Shown here: positions 31,009 to 39,160 of the stretch, piece by piece
Layout: the number at the start of each line of letters is the position of its first letter
How positions within the stretch are numbered: the stretch's first letter is position 1
NCBI GenBank assembly: GCA_000403215.2
Contig: KE159529.1
Coordinates: forward strand, 155,524-210,641
Source of the DNA: Lachnospiraceae bacterium A4
GTDB lineage: Bacteria > Bacillota > Clostridia > Lachnospirales > Lachnospiraceae
Direction of reading: 5' to 3'
Length of the DNA: 55,118 nt
Program-made: the position numbers and the translations under genes
The notes under the pieces: model-generated
The model's database searches: none
What the model was told of the DNA's origin: nothing
What the model saw: the letters and a program-made list of their open reading frames with translations, nothing else

Positions 31009-32091
31009 ATGTCAAAGATACCAGTATCAGTCTGTATCATTGCAAAGAATGAGGAAAAGTATATCGGAGAATGCCTGAAACGGCTCGAACCGTATGGATT
31101 TGAGATTGTTGTCACGGATACGGGTTCCACAGACCAGACCGTCGAAATAGCAAAACAATATACGGACAAGGTGTTTGAATTTGAGTGGGTCAGTGATTTT
31201 AGCGCTGCCAGAAATTTTTGTGTGTCACACGCGTCAAATAACTGGATTCTTGCGCTGGATTGTGACGAGTATGTGCACAGCATTGATGTGCCGTCGCTGC
31301 GCAGGATTATGCAGCAGTATCCGCGCGCGCTTGGCGAGATTCAGATGAAAAGCCTTGTGCAGAGCAGGGGCGTCACCTCTTACGCAGTGGACGTGGTCAG
31401 GCGGTTTTACAACAAAAATTATTATTTTTTCGAGGGTGCAATTCATGAGCAGCTTCAGGCAAAAGATGAGAAACAGCGGGGAAAAGCCTTTGAGGAGATC
31501 ACTCTCCCAATGGAAGTAATTCACCACGGCTACAATCTGACGCCAGAGGAAATGAAGAAAAAGAGCGAGCGGAACCTGACAATGCTGTATCAGGCGCTCG
31601 AGACAGACCCCAATAATACCTATATGCTGTATCAGGCGGCACACGCTGAGTCCATGCGGGGAAATTATTTAGAGGCAATACCGCTGTATGAGAGGGCGCT
31701 TGGCATGATAGATACTGTCACCTGTGAGTTTGAGCGGCTGATGATTATGGCACTGGGGGTCGATTATGTCAGAACAGGGCAGTTCCAGAAGGCTGTGGCG
31801 TTGATGGAGCGGTATGCAGACCAGTGCAAGACTGCAAAATATATGTTTACGCACGCCAATGTGCTGCTTGACAGCGGCGACCATCTGCGGGCACTGCTGC
31901 TGTATATTAAGACGATTATGATGCCAGACGCGGATACATTGGGCGTCAACAAGCTGCATTGTTTTGAAAATATTATCAGAATCTACACAGAGATGGGAAA
32001 CACAGAGATGGCAGCGCTTTTCCAGCAGCGCTATGAGGAGTGCAGACAGGAAAATGATAAGATTGTAACGGGTACGCCGTCCGGCGAGTAA
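31009..32091 (+). CDS. GT2 glycosyltransferase with C-terminal TPR repeats (2)
   Basis: A 360-residue paralogue of the protein at 27256. The N terminus is nearly the same (MSKIPVSVCIIAKNEEKYIG), with VTDTGSTDQTVEIA and ILALDCDEYV as nucleotide and metal (DxD) motifs. The second half (about 190-350) is helical, with TPR-like YMLYQAAHAESMRGNYLEAI and PLYERALGMI. The ends differ most in the TPR part, so the two may recognise different acceptors. It starts at ATG 31009 behind AGGAGG. It lies directly after flagellin 5 and before a convergent gene that shares a bidirectional terminator with it. Confidence 0.85.
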   Translation: MSKIPVSVCIIAKNEEKYIGECLKRLEPYGFEIVVTDTGSTDQTVEIAKQYTDKVFEFEWVSDFSAARNFCVSHASNNWILALDCDEYVHSIDVPSLRRIMQQYPRALGEIQMKSLVQSRGVTSYAVDVVRRFYNKNYYFFEGAIHEQLQAKDEKQRGKAFEEITLPMEVIHHGYNLTPEEMKKKSERNLTMLYQALETDPNNTYMLYQAAHAESMRGNYLEAIPLYERALGMIDTVTCEFERLMIMALGVDYVRTGQFQKAVALMERYADQCKTAKYMFTHANVLLDSGDHLRALLLYIKTIMMPDADTLGVNKLHCFENIIRIYTEMGNTEMAALFQQRYEECRQENDKIVTGTPSGE

Positions 32092-32098
32092 CTGAAAA

Positions 32099-32122
32099 AG
32101 GGGAAGGCAACCCTTCCCCGCA
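32099..32122. terminator. Bidirectional terminator between convergent genes
   Basis: Stem GGGGAAGG (32100-32107) with CCTTCCCC (32112-32119), loop CAAC. The minus-strand reading has a following run of T (AAAAA at 32095-32099 on plus); the plus-strand reading has ATTATTTTTT. It serves the GT2-TPR gene at 31009 and the minus-strand gene at 32123. Confidence 0.8.
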
Positions 32123-32596
32123 TTATTTTTTGGTTTCCGGTACAAGCATAAACACCTGTTTCTCGGAAGCTGGCACTTCACTGATGGCTTTATCCAGTTC
32201 CAAAGAGGCTTTGTAGGCATTTAGACGGTCGATAATGTCTGGATTGTTGATATCCTCTTTGTTGATAATCTTTTGAATGGCATAGTAGATCACATATTCT
32301 AAATTCTGCATACGGCGGTACTGCGGATGCACGCTGACCTCCTGACAGATGGACATGATGGCGTCAAGCTGCTGGTGTATGGGCTCGATCGCGATAGAAA
32401 TCTTATCAATCGTCACGATCAGCCGGTCCTTGCAGTCTGTGACTCCGCAGACCTCCTCAACACTTGGGCGGTTGATCAGGGACAGGCGGTTCAGTTCATG
32501 GTCGCATTGTTCTACACCTTCTAATAATTGATACATCTTCGTATAGGCATCACATAAGATCTGTAATAAATTTTCATAACGTTGTCTAAAATCCAT
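32123..32596 (-). CDS. Helical 157-residue protein of unknown function, probably flagellar
   Basis: A 157-residue minus-strand protein beginning MDFRQRYENLLQILCDAYTK. It is almost entirely helical with two heptad-like runs (about 5-45 and 65-100) and a charged C-terminal tail ending PETKK. No known motif. Size and composition resemble FlgN/FliT-type export chaperones. It sits alone, convergent with a GT2-TPR gene, and has a sigma-28-like promoter (32677-32704), which supports a late flagellar role such as a substrate chaperone for a cap or flagellin. That function is inference. Confidence 0.72.
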   Translation of the reverse strand: MDFRQRYENLLQILCDAYTKMYQLLEGVEQCDHELNRLSLINRPSVEEVCGVTDCKDRLIVTIDKISIAIEPIHQQLDAIMSICQEVSVHPQYRRMQNLEYVIYYAIQKIINKEDINNPDIIDRLNAYKASLELDKAISEVPASEKQVFMLVPETKK

Positions 32597-32676
32597 ATGG
32601 TTTCCCTCATTCCTGTACAGCCCGACTCCCCGGGTGCAAACTTTTATTAAAGTTACATAATGATACTACATAAGTT

Positions 32677-32704
32677 ATATCGTCAGAGTATTCTGAAAAC
32701 TTTA
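32677..32704 (-). promoter_or_regulatory. Sigma-28-like promoter of the 157-residue gene
   Basis: Minus strand TAAA (32704-32701), 17-base spacer, ACGATAT (32683-32677). The spacer is one longer than in the flagellin promoters, and ACGATAT repeats the flaG variant. About 80 bases before the ATG. Confidence 0.5.
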
Positions 32705-32764
32705 GCCAGAAAGCGAGAAATGTCTCATTATTTTCAAAAAATATACATTTTCATAAAGAAACAG

Positions 32765-32793
32765 TTGAGATTTTATGTAAAGTTCGTTACAAT
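32765..32793 (+). promoter_or_regulatory. Sigma-A promoter of the third GT2-TPR gene and glf
   Basis: TTGAGA at 32765-32770, 17-base spacer, TACAAT at 32788-32793; 48 bases before the ATG at 32842. Confidence 0.72.
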
Positions 32794-32841
32794 GATATCA
32801 AATCTATCAAATGAAAACACATAAAAGAACGGAGGAGTGCG

Positions 32842-33942
32842 ATGAAATTTAGTTTGTGCATGATTGTAAAAAATGAATCCGCAGTGCTGAGGGCATGTCT
32901 GGATTCGCTCAAGGAGATCATGGATGAGATTATTATTGTGGATACCGGCTCTACAGATGACACCAAAAAAATTGCAGCAGAGTACACGCCTTATCTGTAT
33001 GATTTTGAGTGGCACAATGATTTTGCGGCGGCGAGAAATTTTGCCTTTTCCAAGGCGACGGGGGATTATATCTACTCTGCGGATGCGGACGAGGTGGTAG
33101 ATCAGGAAAATCAGGACAAGCTCAAGGCGTTAAAGCGCGCGATGCTTCCAGAGGTCGAGATCGTGCAGATGATCTATGTGACCGAGCAGATTAACCATCC
33201 GACAGAAAATTTTGCGCGGGATTTAAGACCGAAGCTGTTCAAGCGGCTGCGGGCATTTACATGGATTGAGCCAATCCACGAGACAGTGAATCTCAATCCT
33301 GTGATTTTTGACAGTGATATCGAGATTCACCACTGTCCGCAGGGGAACCACAGCAGCAGGGATTTTGGCGTGTTTGAGCGCATCATTGCGGACAAGGGCG
33401 TTCTGTCTGACCGGCTGATGGGGATGTATTTAAGAGAGCTGTACAAAGCGGGGACGGAGGAAGAGCTCAGGCGCGCGGAGGGATTTTTCGAGGGGGCGCT
33501 GTCCAGCAAGCGCGCGGAGGGAAAGACACTGCTGTGCCGCCAGATTATCGCGGTGCTGTTAAAGATTTACCGTCTGGCAGATACGCCGGTCAAGATGTTG
33601 AAGGTATCGCTGAGTGAGGAGGCTACGATTCCGTCGGCGGAAATGTGCATGGAACTGGGATACTTTTTTATGAAGAAGGAGGATTTTCAGGAGGCGGCAG
33701 AGTGGTTTCACCGGGCTGGATACGACTGCGAGAGTGATATTGACGTGGCAAGCAGCGGCACGTCTGCCTTGATGGCGCTGGCGCTGTGCTTCCGCAAGCT
33801 GGCAAAATCGCCCAAGGTCAAGGCGCTTCCGCAGAGAGAGTACGAGATTGAGCACAGGCGCCTGATGGAGAGGGCGACAGAGTATGAACAGCTCGCAAGG
33901 GATTGGAAACCCGTCGAGCCAAAGCTGATTAAGGAGGAGTGA
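32842..33942 (+). CDS. GT2 glycosyltransferase with C-terminal helical repeats (3)
   Basis: A 366-residue GT2 protein, distantly related to the two at 27256 and 31009. The GT-A domain has SLCMIVKNESAVLRACLDSL, VDTGSTDDTKKIAAEY and YSADADEVVD (the DxD site, about 76-80). The C-terminal half (about 175-360) is helical, with TPR-like stretches (AEMCMELGYFFMKKEDFQEA). The GT2 domain is like those of SunS/lgtF-like and flagellin glycosylation enzymes. Start at ATG 32842 behind GGAGGAG. It is followed seven bases later by glf, so the donor may involve UDP-galactofuranose or a linked pathway; that is inference from proximity. Confidence 0.85.
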   Translation: MKFSLCMIVKNESAVLRACLDSLKEIMDEIIIVDTGSTDDTKKIAAEYTPYLYDFEWHNDFAAARNFAFSKATGDYIYSADADEVVDQENQDKLKALKRAMLPEVEIVQMIYVTEQINHPTENFARDLRPKLFKRLRAFTWIEPIHETVNLNPVIFDSDIEIHHCPQGNHSSRDFGVFERIIADKGVLSDRLMGMYLRELYKAGTEEELRRAEGFFEGALSSKRAEGKTLLCRQIIAVLLKIYRLADTPVKMLKVSLSEEATIPSAEMCMELGYFFMKKEDFQEAAEWFHRAGYDCESDIDVASSGTSALMALALCFRKLAKSPKVKALPQREYEIEHRRLMERATEYEQLARDWKPVEPKLIKEE

Positions 33943-33949
33943 ACAGCAT

Positions 33950-35086
33950 ATGAAATATGATTATTTGGTGGTGGGCGCAGGGCTTTTTGGCGCTGTGTTT
34001 GCAAATGAGATGAAGCAGGCAGGGAAGAAGTGCCTTGTGATTGACAGGCGGCATCATATTGCCGGAAACATTTATACAGAGAATGTCCGCGGCATTCAGG
34101 TACACAAATACGGGGCGCATATTTTCCATACGTCGGACAAAAAAGTCTGGGATTATGTCAATGCGCTGGCGGAGTTTAACAACTATATCAACTCGCCGGT
34201 CGCAGTATACAAGGACGAGCTTTACAATCTGCCATTCAACATGAATACCTTTGCAAAGATGTGGAACATCAAAACGCCAAAGGAGGCAGCAGCGCGCATA
34301 CAGTCGCAGATTGCAGACTTAAAGATTACAGACCCGCAGAATCTTGAGGAGCAGGCGCTCTCCCTTGTCGGCAGAGATATTTATGAGAAGCTTGTGAAGG
34401 GCTATACGGAGAAGCAGTGGGGACGTGACTGCAAGGAGCTGCCTGCGTTTATCATCAAGCGGCTTCCGGTTCGTTTTACTTATGACAACAATTACTTTAA
34501 CGACCCCTATCAAGGGATTCCCAAAGGGGGATATACAGGCATCGCTGCAAAGCTGCTAGAGGGCATAGAGGTGCGGCTTGACACTGCGTTTGAGACCTTT
34601 GTCCGCAAAAATGAAAATGACACGTATGTCACAGCAGACGGCGGCGATACCTTTGAGAAAGTGCTTTATACGGGCATGATTGATGAATTTTTTGCATATT
34701 GTGAAGGCGCGCTGGAATATCGTTCCCTTGATTTTCAGACAGATCTTTTGGAGGGTGAGGAAAACTATCAAGGCAATGCGGTTGTCAACTACACAGCGCG
34801 GGAGATTCCCTATACGCGCATTATTGAACATAAGCATTTTGAGTTTGGGCAGCAGCCGGACACGGTGATTACGAGGGAGTACCCAAAAGAATGGAAGCGC
34901 GGCGACGAGCCGTATTATCCTGTCAATGACGAGAAAAATGCGGCGCTGTATCAAAAGTATGCGGCGCTTGCTGCAAAACAGAAAAATGTGCTGTTCGGGG
35001 GACGGCTTGGACAATACAAATATTATGATATGGATAAAGTGATACTGGCGGCGCTTGAGATGGCGCAGCAGGAAAAAGCAGGCTGA
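33950..35086 (+). CDS. glf: UDP-galactopyranose mutase
   Basis: A 378-residue flavoprotein. The FAD-binding region is VVGAGLFGAVFANEM at residues 7-21, followed by GIQVHKYGAHIFHT (about 48-61), a classic Glf motif. Other family marks are FNMNTFAKMW, GYTEKQWGRDCKELP (about 151-165), RFTYDNNYFNDPYQGIPKGG, and VLFGGRLGQYKYYDMD (about 350-365). It converts UDP-galactopyranose to UDP-galactofuranose in the cytoplasm, using reduced FAD. Galactofuranose may go into a flagellar or surface glycan. The ATG is seven bases after the GT2-TPR stop, so the two are co-transcribed. No missing key residues are apparent. Confidence 0.95.
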   Translation: MKYDYLVVGAGLFGAVFANEMKQAGKKCLVIDRRHHIAGNIYTENVRGIQVHKYGAHIFHTSDKKVWDYVNALAEFNNYINSPVAVYKDELYNLPFNMNTFAKMWNIKTPKEAAARIQSQIADLKITDPQNLEEQALSLVGRDIYEKLVKGYTEKQWGRDCKELPAFIIKRLPVRFTYDNNYFNDPYQGIPKGGYTGIAAKLLEGIEVRLDTAFETFVRKNENDTYVTADGGDTFEKVLYTGMIDEFFAYCEGALEYRSLDFQTDLLEGEENYQGNAVVNYTAREIPYTRIIEHKHFEFGQQPDTVITREYPKEWKRGDEPYYPVNDEKNAALYQKYAALAAKQKNVLFGGRLGQYKYYDMDKVILAALEMAQQEKAG

Positions 35087-35100
35087 TGCCTGCTTTTTTT
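35073..35100 (+). terminator. Terminator overlapping the end of glf
   Basis: Stem AAAAAGCAGGC (35073-35083) with GCCTGCTTTTT (35088-35098), loop TGAT. The loop holds the glf stop codon. Confidence 0.85.
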
Positions 35101-35115
35101 CTGCACGTGGGCAGT

Positions 35116-36477
35116 TTACATATAACCGTTATACAGCATTCCTGTATAGATGCTCGTCATGTATGGGTTCGGATAACTTGCGTTGGGATTGGAATATGCG
35201 CAGATTCTCCGGTCGATATATTCCATCGGGTCGAGAGAGATTGCGTTTAATTTGCGCAGAATCTGTGAGCCGAAGCCTTTGATGCCGGCGGCGTCTGAGA
35301 TCTCGTCGCCCTTCTGATATTCGAGTGTGGCATCTTCATTGACCACAATCCCGTATTTTTCAAGATTATAGCTGTGCAGGTCCAAAAACTTGTGCAGGTC
35401 TTTGGATAAAAGTTTTGTGAGCGGCGCATCAGTCTGGTCATTGATCACGCCATTCATAAAGCTGTTATAGCCTTCGACAAAGGTCTCAATATTGTTGGCG
35501 AGCGACTCGGAGTCGGGGTATAGTCCGATGGTGACGCTGGTGTTCTGCCCTGCGCTTTTGGCGGCATTGGCAGTGATCTGGTCAGACGGGGGCGCGCTGG
35601 CATCGGCATTTTCGGGATGCAGGGTCACATGGTAGGCGCCGAATACGCTGAAATTGTTAGAGTAAGAGGACTCCTCGCTTCCGTTAATGCTGTAGACTGC
35701 GTTGGTGGCTTCTTTAATATGTTTATTTAAACCCAGATAATCGACGATGCCGTCCTGATAACTGGTATTTTCGTCTGTGATTGTGAAGTGCCGTTCGCCT
35801 TGTACGGGAAGCCCGTAGGCGTCAGAGGTAACTTCCAGCGCCGACAGTCCGCGTGCTTCGACGACGCGCGCCGACAAGCCGATATCAGAGTTGTTGATCA
35901 GGCGGGAAAGTTTGCTCTGCAAATCCTTGTTGGTGTCACCCTCGTTGACATTAAACTGAAGCTCATAGTGGAGCTTGTTTGTCAGAATGTCAAAGGAATA
36001 ACTGTCCGGCGTGAGGTTTACAGGCTGGTTTGCCCGCATGTACTTGCTGGTGTTGACCTGCGGCGAAGCGAACTTCTCGACTTCGAGCGTGAAATCCAGC
36101 GGAACATACCCTTCCGCGTCCTCCGGCTCGTACTCTACGCTTGCGAGTGCTTCATTGTCGCTGTAGGCTGATTTCATCGAAAACAGGTCGTTGTCGTCAC
36201 CGCTGAGCGAGTCAATCGTCTGTTTCAGATCGTTGGCGCTCTCCTTGAGATGAATCGCATAAGCGATGGATTTGGGCGATGGATCTGTCATATAGAGCGG
36301 TGCAAAGCGGTTTTTCCACTGGATTGCATTGTATAGATTTTTGAGTTCGCTGGTGTCATGCGTGGCGTGGCGCAGGCTGCGCTTGCTGTTTTTGCCGCTT
36401 GAATTTGAATTATTTTTGCTGCGGTACGCATTTAGATACTCATCATAAATTGGTAGTGTAGTTAAAGAAACTGACAT
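35116..36477 (-). CDS. FliD-like second cap protein or related filament protein
   Basis: A 453-residue minus-strand protein. Near residues 345-365 it has ETFVEGYNSFMNGVINDQ, which resembles the conserved IKDFITEYNDIMNEMT core of FliD, and the region before it (about 130-320) is beta-rich with FTLEVEKFASPQ. The N terminus (about 1-65) is helical with DTSELKNLYNAIQWKNRFAP. Compared with the main FliD it is shorter and lacks the long coiled-coil end, so it might be a second cap, a filament-tip adaptor, or a FliD-like protein of another type. It is preceded by GAGGGGAGGAC as RBS. No clear promoter was found upstream. Its minus strand position is at the end of the flagellar region. Confidence 0.72.
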   Translation of the reverse strand: MSVSLTTLPIYDEYLNAYRSKNNSNSSGKNSKRSLRHATHDTSELKNLYNAIQWKNRFAPLYMTDPSPKSIAYAIHLKESANDLKQTIDSLSGDDNDLFSMKSAYSDNEALASVEYEPEDAEGYVPLDFTLEVEKFASPQVNTSKYMRANQPVNLTPDSYSFDILTNKLHYELQFNVNEGDTNKDLQSKLSRLINNSDIGLSARVVEARGLSALEVTSDAYGLPVQGERHFTITDENTSYQDGIVDYLGLNKHIKEATNAVYSINGSEESSYSNNFSVFGAYHVTLHPENADASAPPSDQITANAAKSAGQNTSVTIGLYPDSESLANNIETFVEGYNSFMNGVINDQTDAPLTKLLSKDLHKFLDLHSYNLEKYGIVVNEDATLEYQKGDEISDAAGIKGFGSQILRKLNAISLDPMEYIDRRICAYSNPNASYPNPYMTSIYTGMLYNGYM

Positions 36478-37095
36478 ACTGATGTCCTCCCCTCTCAGAT
36501 AATCAATTTAAATCTTATGTGAACTTGATTTTACGTCGAAACCAACATGCAAAATTCACAAAAATCCCTTATTTTAAAAGAAATACGGCATATAAATTGT
36601 GTGACTATTTGGCAAAATGTTATGTATATCTCTTTTTATCTTAAAGTTATCATGAATTGCGTGAAAATGCAAGCCCTTCAGCCCATAAAGTTGAAAAAAT
36701 TTTACGTAAACCCCTTTAATATGCTGAAAACAGGGTAAATAGTTTGAATTTTTCTGAAAATTAAGACAACTTACGGTGATTTATAAACCATACCGCCGCA
36801 TGAAATGCTTCATTAATATAGCATATGCACAGGCGCCAAGAAGGAGAAGCGTTTGCCGGTCCGCGCTTATAATGGCTTTGATGATGGCTGCACGGTAAAC
36901 GCAAGCTTTATGAACACATTGTAAACAGATAGGTTTATAGTAAAAAGTTGAGATTATTTTTGCTTAAATTCAAAATTTAAACATATTTAGAGTTTAATCA
37001 AGCTGCTTGTTTTTGTACTATTTCAACAAAAAAATCAAGGTGTTTTTGTTGAAAACAGAGATATGCGTCTACCGTGATGATGGCTGAATTTATGC
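36478..37095. other. Intergenic region between the flagellar and ribosomal clusters
   Basis: AT-rich spacer of 618 bases. I see no gene, terminator hairpin or tRNA. It must contain the minus-strand promoter of the FliD-like gene; the closest candidate (TAAGAT about 36512, minus) lacks a convincing -35. Confidence 0.5.
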
Positions 37096-37124
37096 TTGAC
37101 GGCGCTCTTTGCTTGTGGTATATT
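37096..37124 (+). promoter_or_regulatory. Sigma-A promoter of rpmG-secE-nusG
   Basis: TTGACG at 37096-37101, 17-base spacer, TATATT at 37119-37124. Leader of about 125 bases before rpmG. Confidence 0.8.
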
Positions 37125-37257
37125 TGATAGGCAAGATGTACATTGGGTCTTTTTTTTATGCCATTGAGTCTGTACGACCGCATGGGGTGAGAGAAAACCG
37201 GTGTGTCTGCATGATTAGAGCAAAGGAATTAGTTAGAACGTTAGCGGAGGTGGAATT

Positions 37258-37407
37258 ATGCGTACAAAAATTACATTGGCATGTACAGAGTGCAAGCAGC
37301 GTAACTACAATACTACAAAGGAGAAAAAGACCCATCCTGACAGAATGGAGATCAAGAAGTATTGTAGATTCTGCAAGACTCATACACTGCACAAGGAAAC
37401 AAAATAA
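37258..37407 (+). CDS. rpmG: 50S ribosomal protein L33
   Basis: A 49-residue protein ([20 protein letters not shown], then [20 protein letters not shown] and HTLHKETK) with two CxxC pairs, C9-x-x-C12 and C36-x-x-C39, of the zinc-binding (C+) form. L33 lies on the large subunit near the E site. RBS GGAGGTGG. An overlapping longer ORF in another frame (37109-37435) is a shadow. The gene begins the usual Firmicute rpmG-secE-nusG cluster. Confidence 0.93.
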   Translation: MRTKITLACTECKQRNYNTTKEKKTHPDRMEIKKYCRFCKTHTLHKETK

Positions 37408-37431
37408 ACAATCGAATCAAATAGGAGGCAC

Positions 37432-37647
37432 ATGATGGCAGATTCAGCTAAGACAGAAGCGAAAAAAGATAACTTCTGGAAAAGTATAAAAACAGAATTT
37501 AAGAAGATCGCCTGGCCTGACCAGAAAGAAACTGTTAAGCAGTCTGTAGCAGTTCTTTGTGTTTCGGTTGTTGTAGGACTTATCATTACCTTTTTGGATA
37601 CCCTGATCCAGTTCGGCGTCAACTTCTTAACAAGTATTGGAGCATAG
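37432..37647 (+). CDS. secE: Preprotein translocase subunit SecE
   Basis: A 71-residue membrane protein of the SecYEG channel. A charged N terminus with FKKIAWPDQKETVKQS (about 23-38; the conserved WP motif) is followed by one membrane helix (VAVLCVSVVVGLIITFLDTL). Two ATGs occur at 37432 and 37435; GGAGG at 37424-37428 is 3 and 6 bases away, so 37435 is more favourable. It lies between rpmG and nusG, and nusG starts 12 bases later. Confidence 0.92.
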   Translation: MMADSAKTEAKKDNFWKSIKTEFKKIAWPDQKETVKQSVAVLCVSVVVGLIITFLDTLIQFGVNFLTSIGA

Positions 37648-37659
37648 AAGGGGATAACC

Positions 37660-38580
37660 ATGATGGAAGAAAAGAAAACACCCAGAGCGGTAGCCAAGAA
37701 GCTCATTACGCCCAATATGCAGGAGTGGCTTCCTGTGTCGCCAAAGATGCCTGAAAAGCCACAGCAAAGTGCAGAGGAAGAGGCGCTGTTAGAGCCTGCA
37801 GCAGCGCAAGGGCTGGAATCTGAAAATCTTGAATCTGAGAATCTTGAATCGGAAGCTGAAAACCACAATGCCGGCAGCCTGGTTCAAAACTTGGAGGCAC
37901 AGGATTTTGAGTCGGATTTAAGAGAGCTGGACTCTGAAGAAGTTGATTCTGAGGAGCTGATCTCGGAAGAGGAAGAGCCGTCCAAAGAGACCTTTGTGTT
38001 TGCGCCGCCGGTTGAGGAGGAGCCGCACAGCAGAGTGGCGCTCAGCGACAATAAGAGCGGGCTTGGCATGGGCTGGTATGTCGTTCATACGTACTCAGGT
38101 TATGAGAATAAGGTAAAGGCAAATATCGAAAAGGCAATAGAAAACAGACACCTTGAGAATGAGATCCTCGAAGTGAGGGTTCCGCTGCAGGATGTCATGG
38201 AGCTCAAAAACGGCGTGGAGAAAACGACACAGAAGAAGATGTTCCCGGGATATGTGCTGCTTCACATGGACGCGGACAACAACGACGCGTGGTATGTGGT
38301 TCGAAACACGAGGGGCGTTACCGGTTTTGTCGGACCGGGAAGTAAGCCTGTGCCGCTCACGGAGGCAGAGCTCAAAGCGCTTGACTTCGGCGTTGATACC
38401 GCTGTAGAGTTTGCAGAGGGAGATGTGATCAGTGTCACCGCGGGCGTGTGGAAGGACACTGTGGGGACTGTCCAGAAGATTGATGCAGCGAGACAGACCG
38501 TCACGATCAATGTTGAGATGTTTGGGCGTGAGACACCTGTCGAGATTAATTTCACAGATGTGAAAAAGATGTGGGATTAA
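37660..38580 (+). CDS. nusG: Transcription termination/antitermination factor NusG with a long acidic N-terminal extension
   Basis: A 306-residue NusG. The conserved part starts at GWYVVHTYSGYENKVKANIE near residue 138; the NGN domain (about 138-245) has KKMFPGYVLLHMD and VRNTRGVTGFVGPG, and the KOW domain (about 250-300) has FAEGDVISVTAGVWKDTVGT. This is the usual 170-residue NusG. Before it lies an extension of about 135 residues: a basic start (KKTPRAVAKKLITPNMQEWL), then low-complexity acidic sequence with repeated LESEN and EEVDSEEL segments. The ATG at 37660 follows AGAAGGGG, with no in-frame stop, so the extension is probably translated. NusG binds RNA polymerase in the cytoplasm. Confidence 0.9.
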   Translation: MMEEKKTPRAVAKKLITPNMQEWLPVSPKMPEKPQQSAEEEALLEPAAAQGLESENLESENLESEAENHNAGSLVQNLEAQDFESDLRELDSEEVDSEELISEEEEPSKETFVFAPPVEEEPHSRVALSDNKSGLGMGWYVVHTYSGYENKVKANIEKAIENRHLENEILEVRVPLQDVMELKNGVEKTTQKKMFPGYVLLHMDADNNDAWYVVRNTRGVTGFVGPGSKPVPLTEAELKALDFGVDTAVEFAEGDVISVTAGVWKDTVGTVQKIDAARQTVTINVEMFGRETPVEINFTDVKKMWD

Positions 38581-38585
38581 ATAGG

Positions 38586-38614
38586 TTGACAAGGTGGTTT
38601 TGTTGGTATAAAAT
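38586..38614 (+). promoter_or_regulatory. Sigma-A promoter of rplK-rplA
   Basis: TTGACA at 38586-38591, 17-base spacer, TAAAAT at 38609-38614. Confidence 0.88.
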
Positions 38615-38628
38615 AATCATCAGACTTG

Positions 38629-38664
38629 CGTCTGCGTGGGAGGGTGATCCGCCCAGACGACCAC
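38629..38664 (+). promoter_or_regulatory. Possible L1-binding leader of the rplK-rplA operon
   Basis: A structured segment with CGTCTG (38629-38634) against CAGACG (38654-38659), or GTGG (38636-38639) against CCAC (38661-38664), and an internal GGGAGGGTGATCC. The GTGGGAGG...CCAC form resembles leaders where ribosomal protein L1 represses its own operon. Structure is read by eye. Confidence 0.45.
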
Positions 38665-38718
38665 AAAACGGTTTATGAGATTTTGATCAAACCGAGAATA
38701 AATTAGGAGGTGCCTAAC

Positions 38719-39144
38719 ATGGCAAAGAAAGTAGAAGGATATATTAAATTACAGATTCCTGCCGCAAAAGCAACACCGGCTCCACCGGTTGGACCTGCTC
38801 TTGGACAGCATGGTGTGAACATTGTAGAGTTCACAAAACAGTTTAACGCACGGACGGCAGATCAGGAAGGCATGATTATTCCTGTTGTCATCACAGTTTA
38901 TGCAGACAGAAGCTTCAGCTTCATCACAAAGACTCCGCCAGCAGCAGTTTTATTGAAGAAGGCATGCAACCTCAAAACTGCTTCAGCAGCGCCGAACAAG
39001 ACGAAAGTTGCAAAGATTTCCAAGGCAAAGATTCAGGAGATTGCTGAGATAAAGATGCCGGATCTGAATGCGGCAAGCCTTGAGGCTGCTATGAGCATGA
39101 TCGCAGGTACAGCAAGATCTATGGGTATCACAGTAGAAGATTAA
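38719..39144 (+). CDS. rplK: 50S ribosomal protein L11
   Basis: A 141-residue L11, the exact family length. [20 protein letters not shown] leads into the conserved [19 protein letters not shown]. The C-terminal half (about 70-141) is the rRNA-binding domain, with [15 protein letters not shown] and [13 protein letters not shown] at the end. L11 is part of the GTPase-associated centre and binds 23S rRNA. The ATG at 38719 follows AGGAGG at a normal distance; a GTG at 38710 overlaps that site and is rejected. rplA follows 16 bases later. Confidence 0.97.
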   Translation: MAKKVEGYIKLQIPAAKATPAPPVGPALGQHGVNIVEFTKQFNARTADQEGMIIPVVITVYADRSFSFITKTPPAAVLLKKACNLKTASAAPNKTKVAKISKAKIQEIAEIKMPDLNAASLEAAMSMIAGTARSMGITVED

Positions 39145-39160
39145 GCGGAGGTAAAGTAGA

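Noticed and set aside
35788-36171. Plus-strand frame of 127 codons opposite the FliD-like gene
   Set aside because: Antisense shadow of a gene with a good ribosome binding site and FliD-like core.
36478-36620. Sigma-28 promoter for the second FliD-like gene
   Set aside because: A CCGTATT box on the minus strand has no TAAA at the right distance; the nearest sigma-A candidate lacks a -35.
36547-36738. Plus-strand frame of 63 codons after the FliD-like gene
   Set aside because: No ribosome binding site; random-looking AT-rich composition.
37125-37257. Possible tRNA gene before rpmG or secE
   Set aside because: Some Firmicutes have a tRNA near here, but no cloverleaf and no TTCGA-type T-loop is seen.
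37109-37435. Plus-strand frame of 108 codons overlapping rpmG
   Set aside because: Out of frame with rpmG, which has the two CxxC pairs and a proper ribosome binding site.
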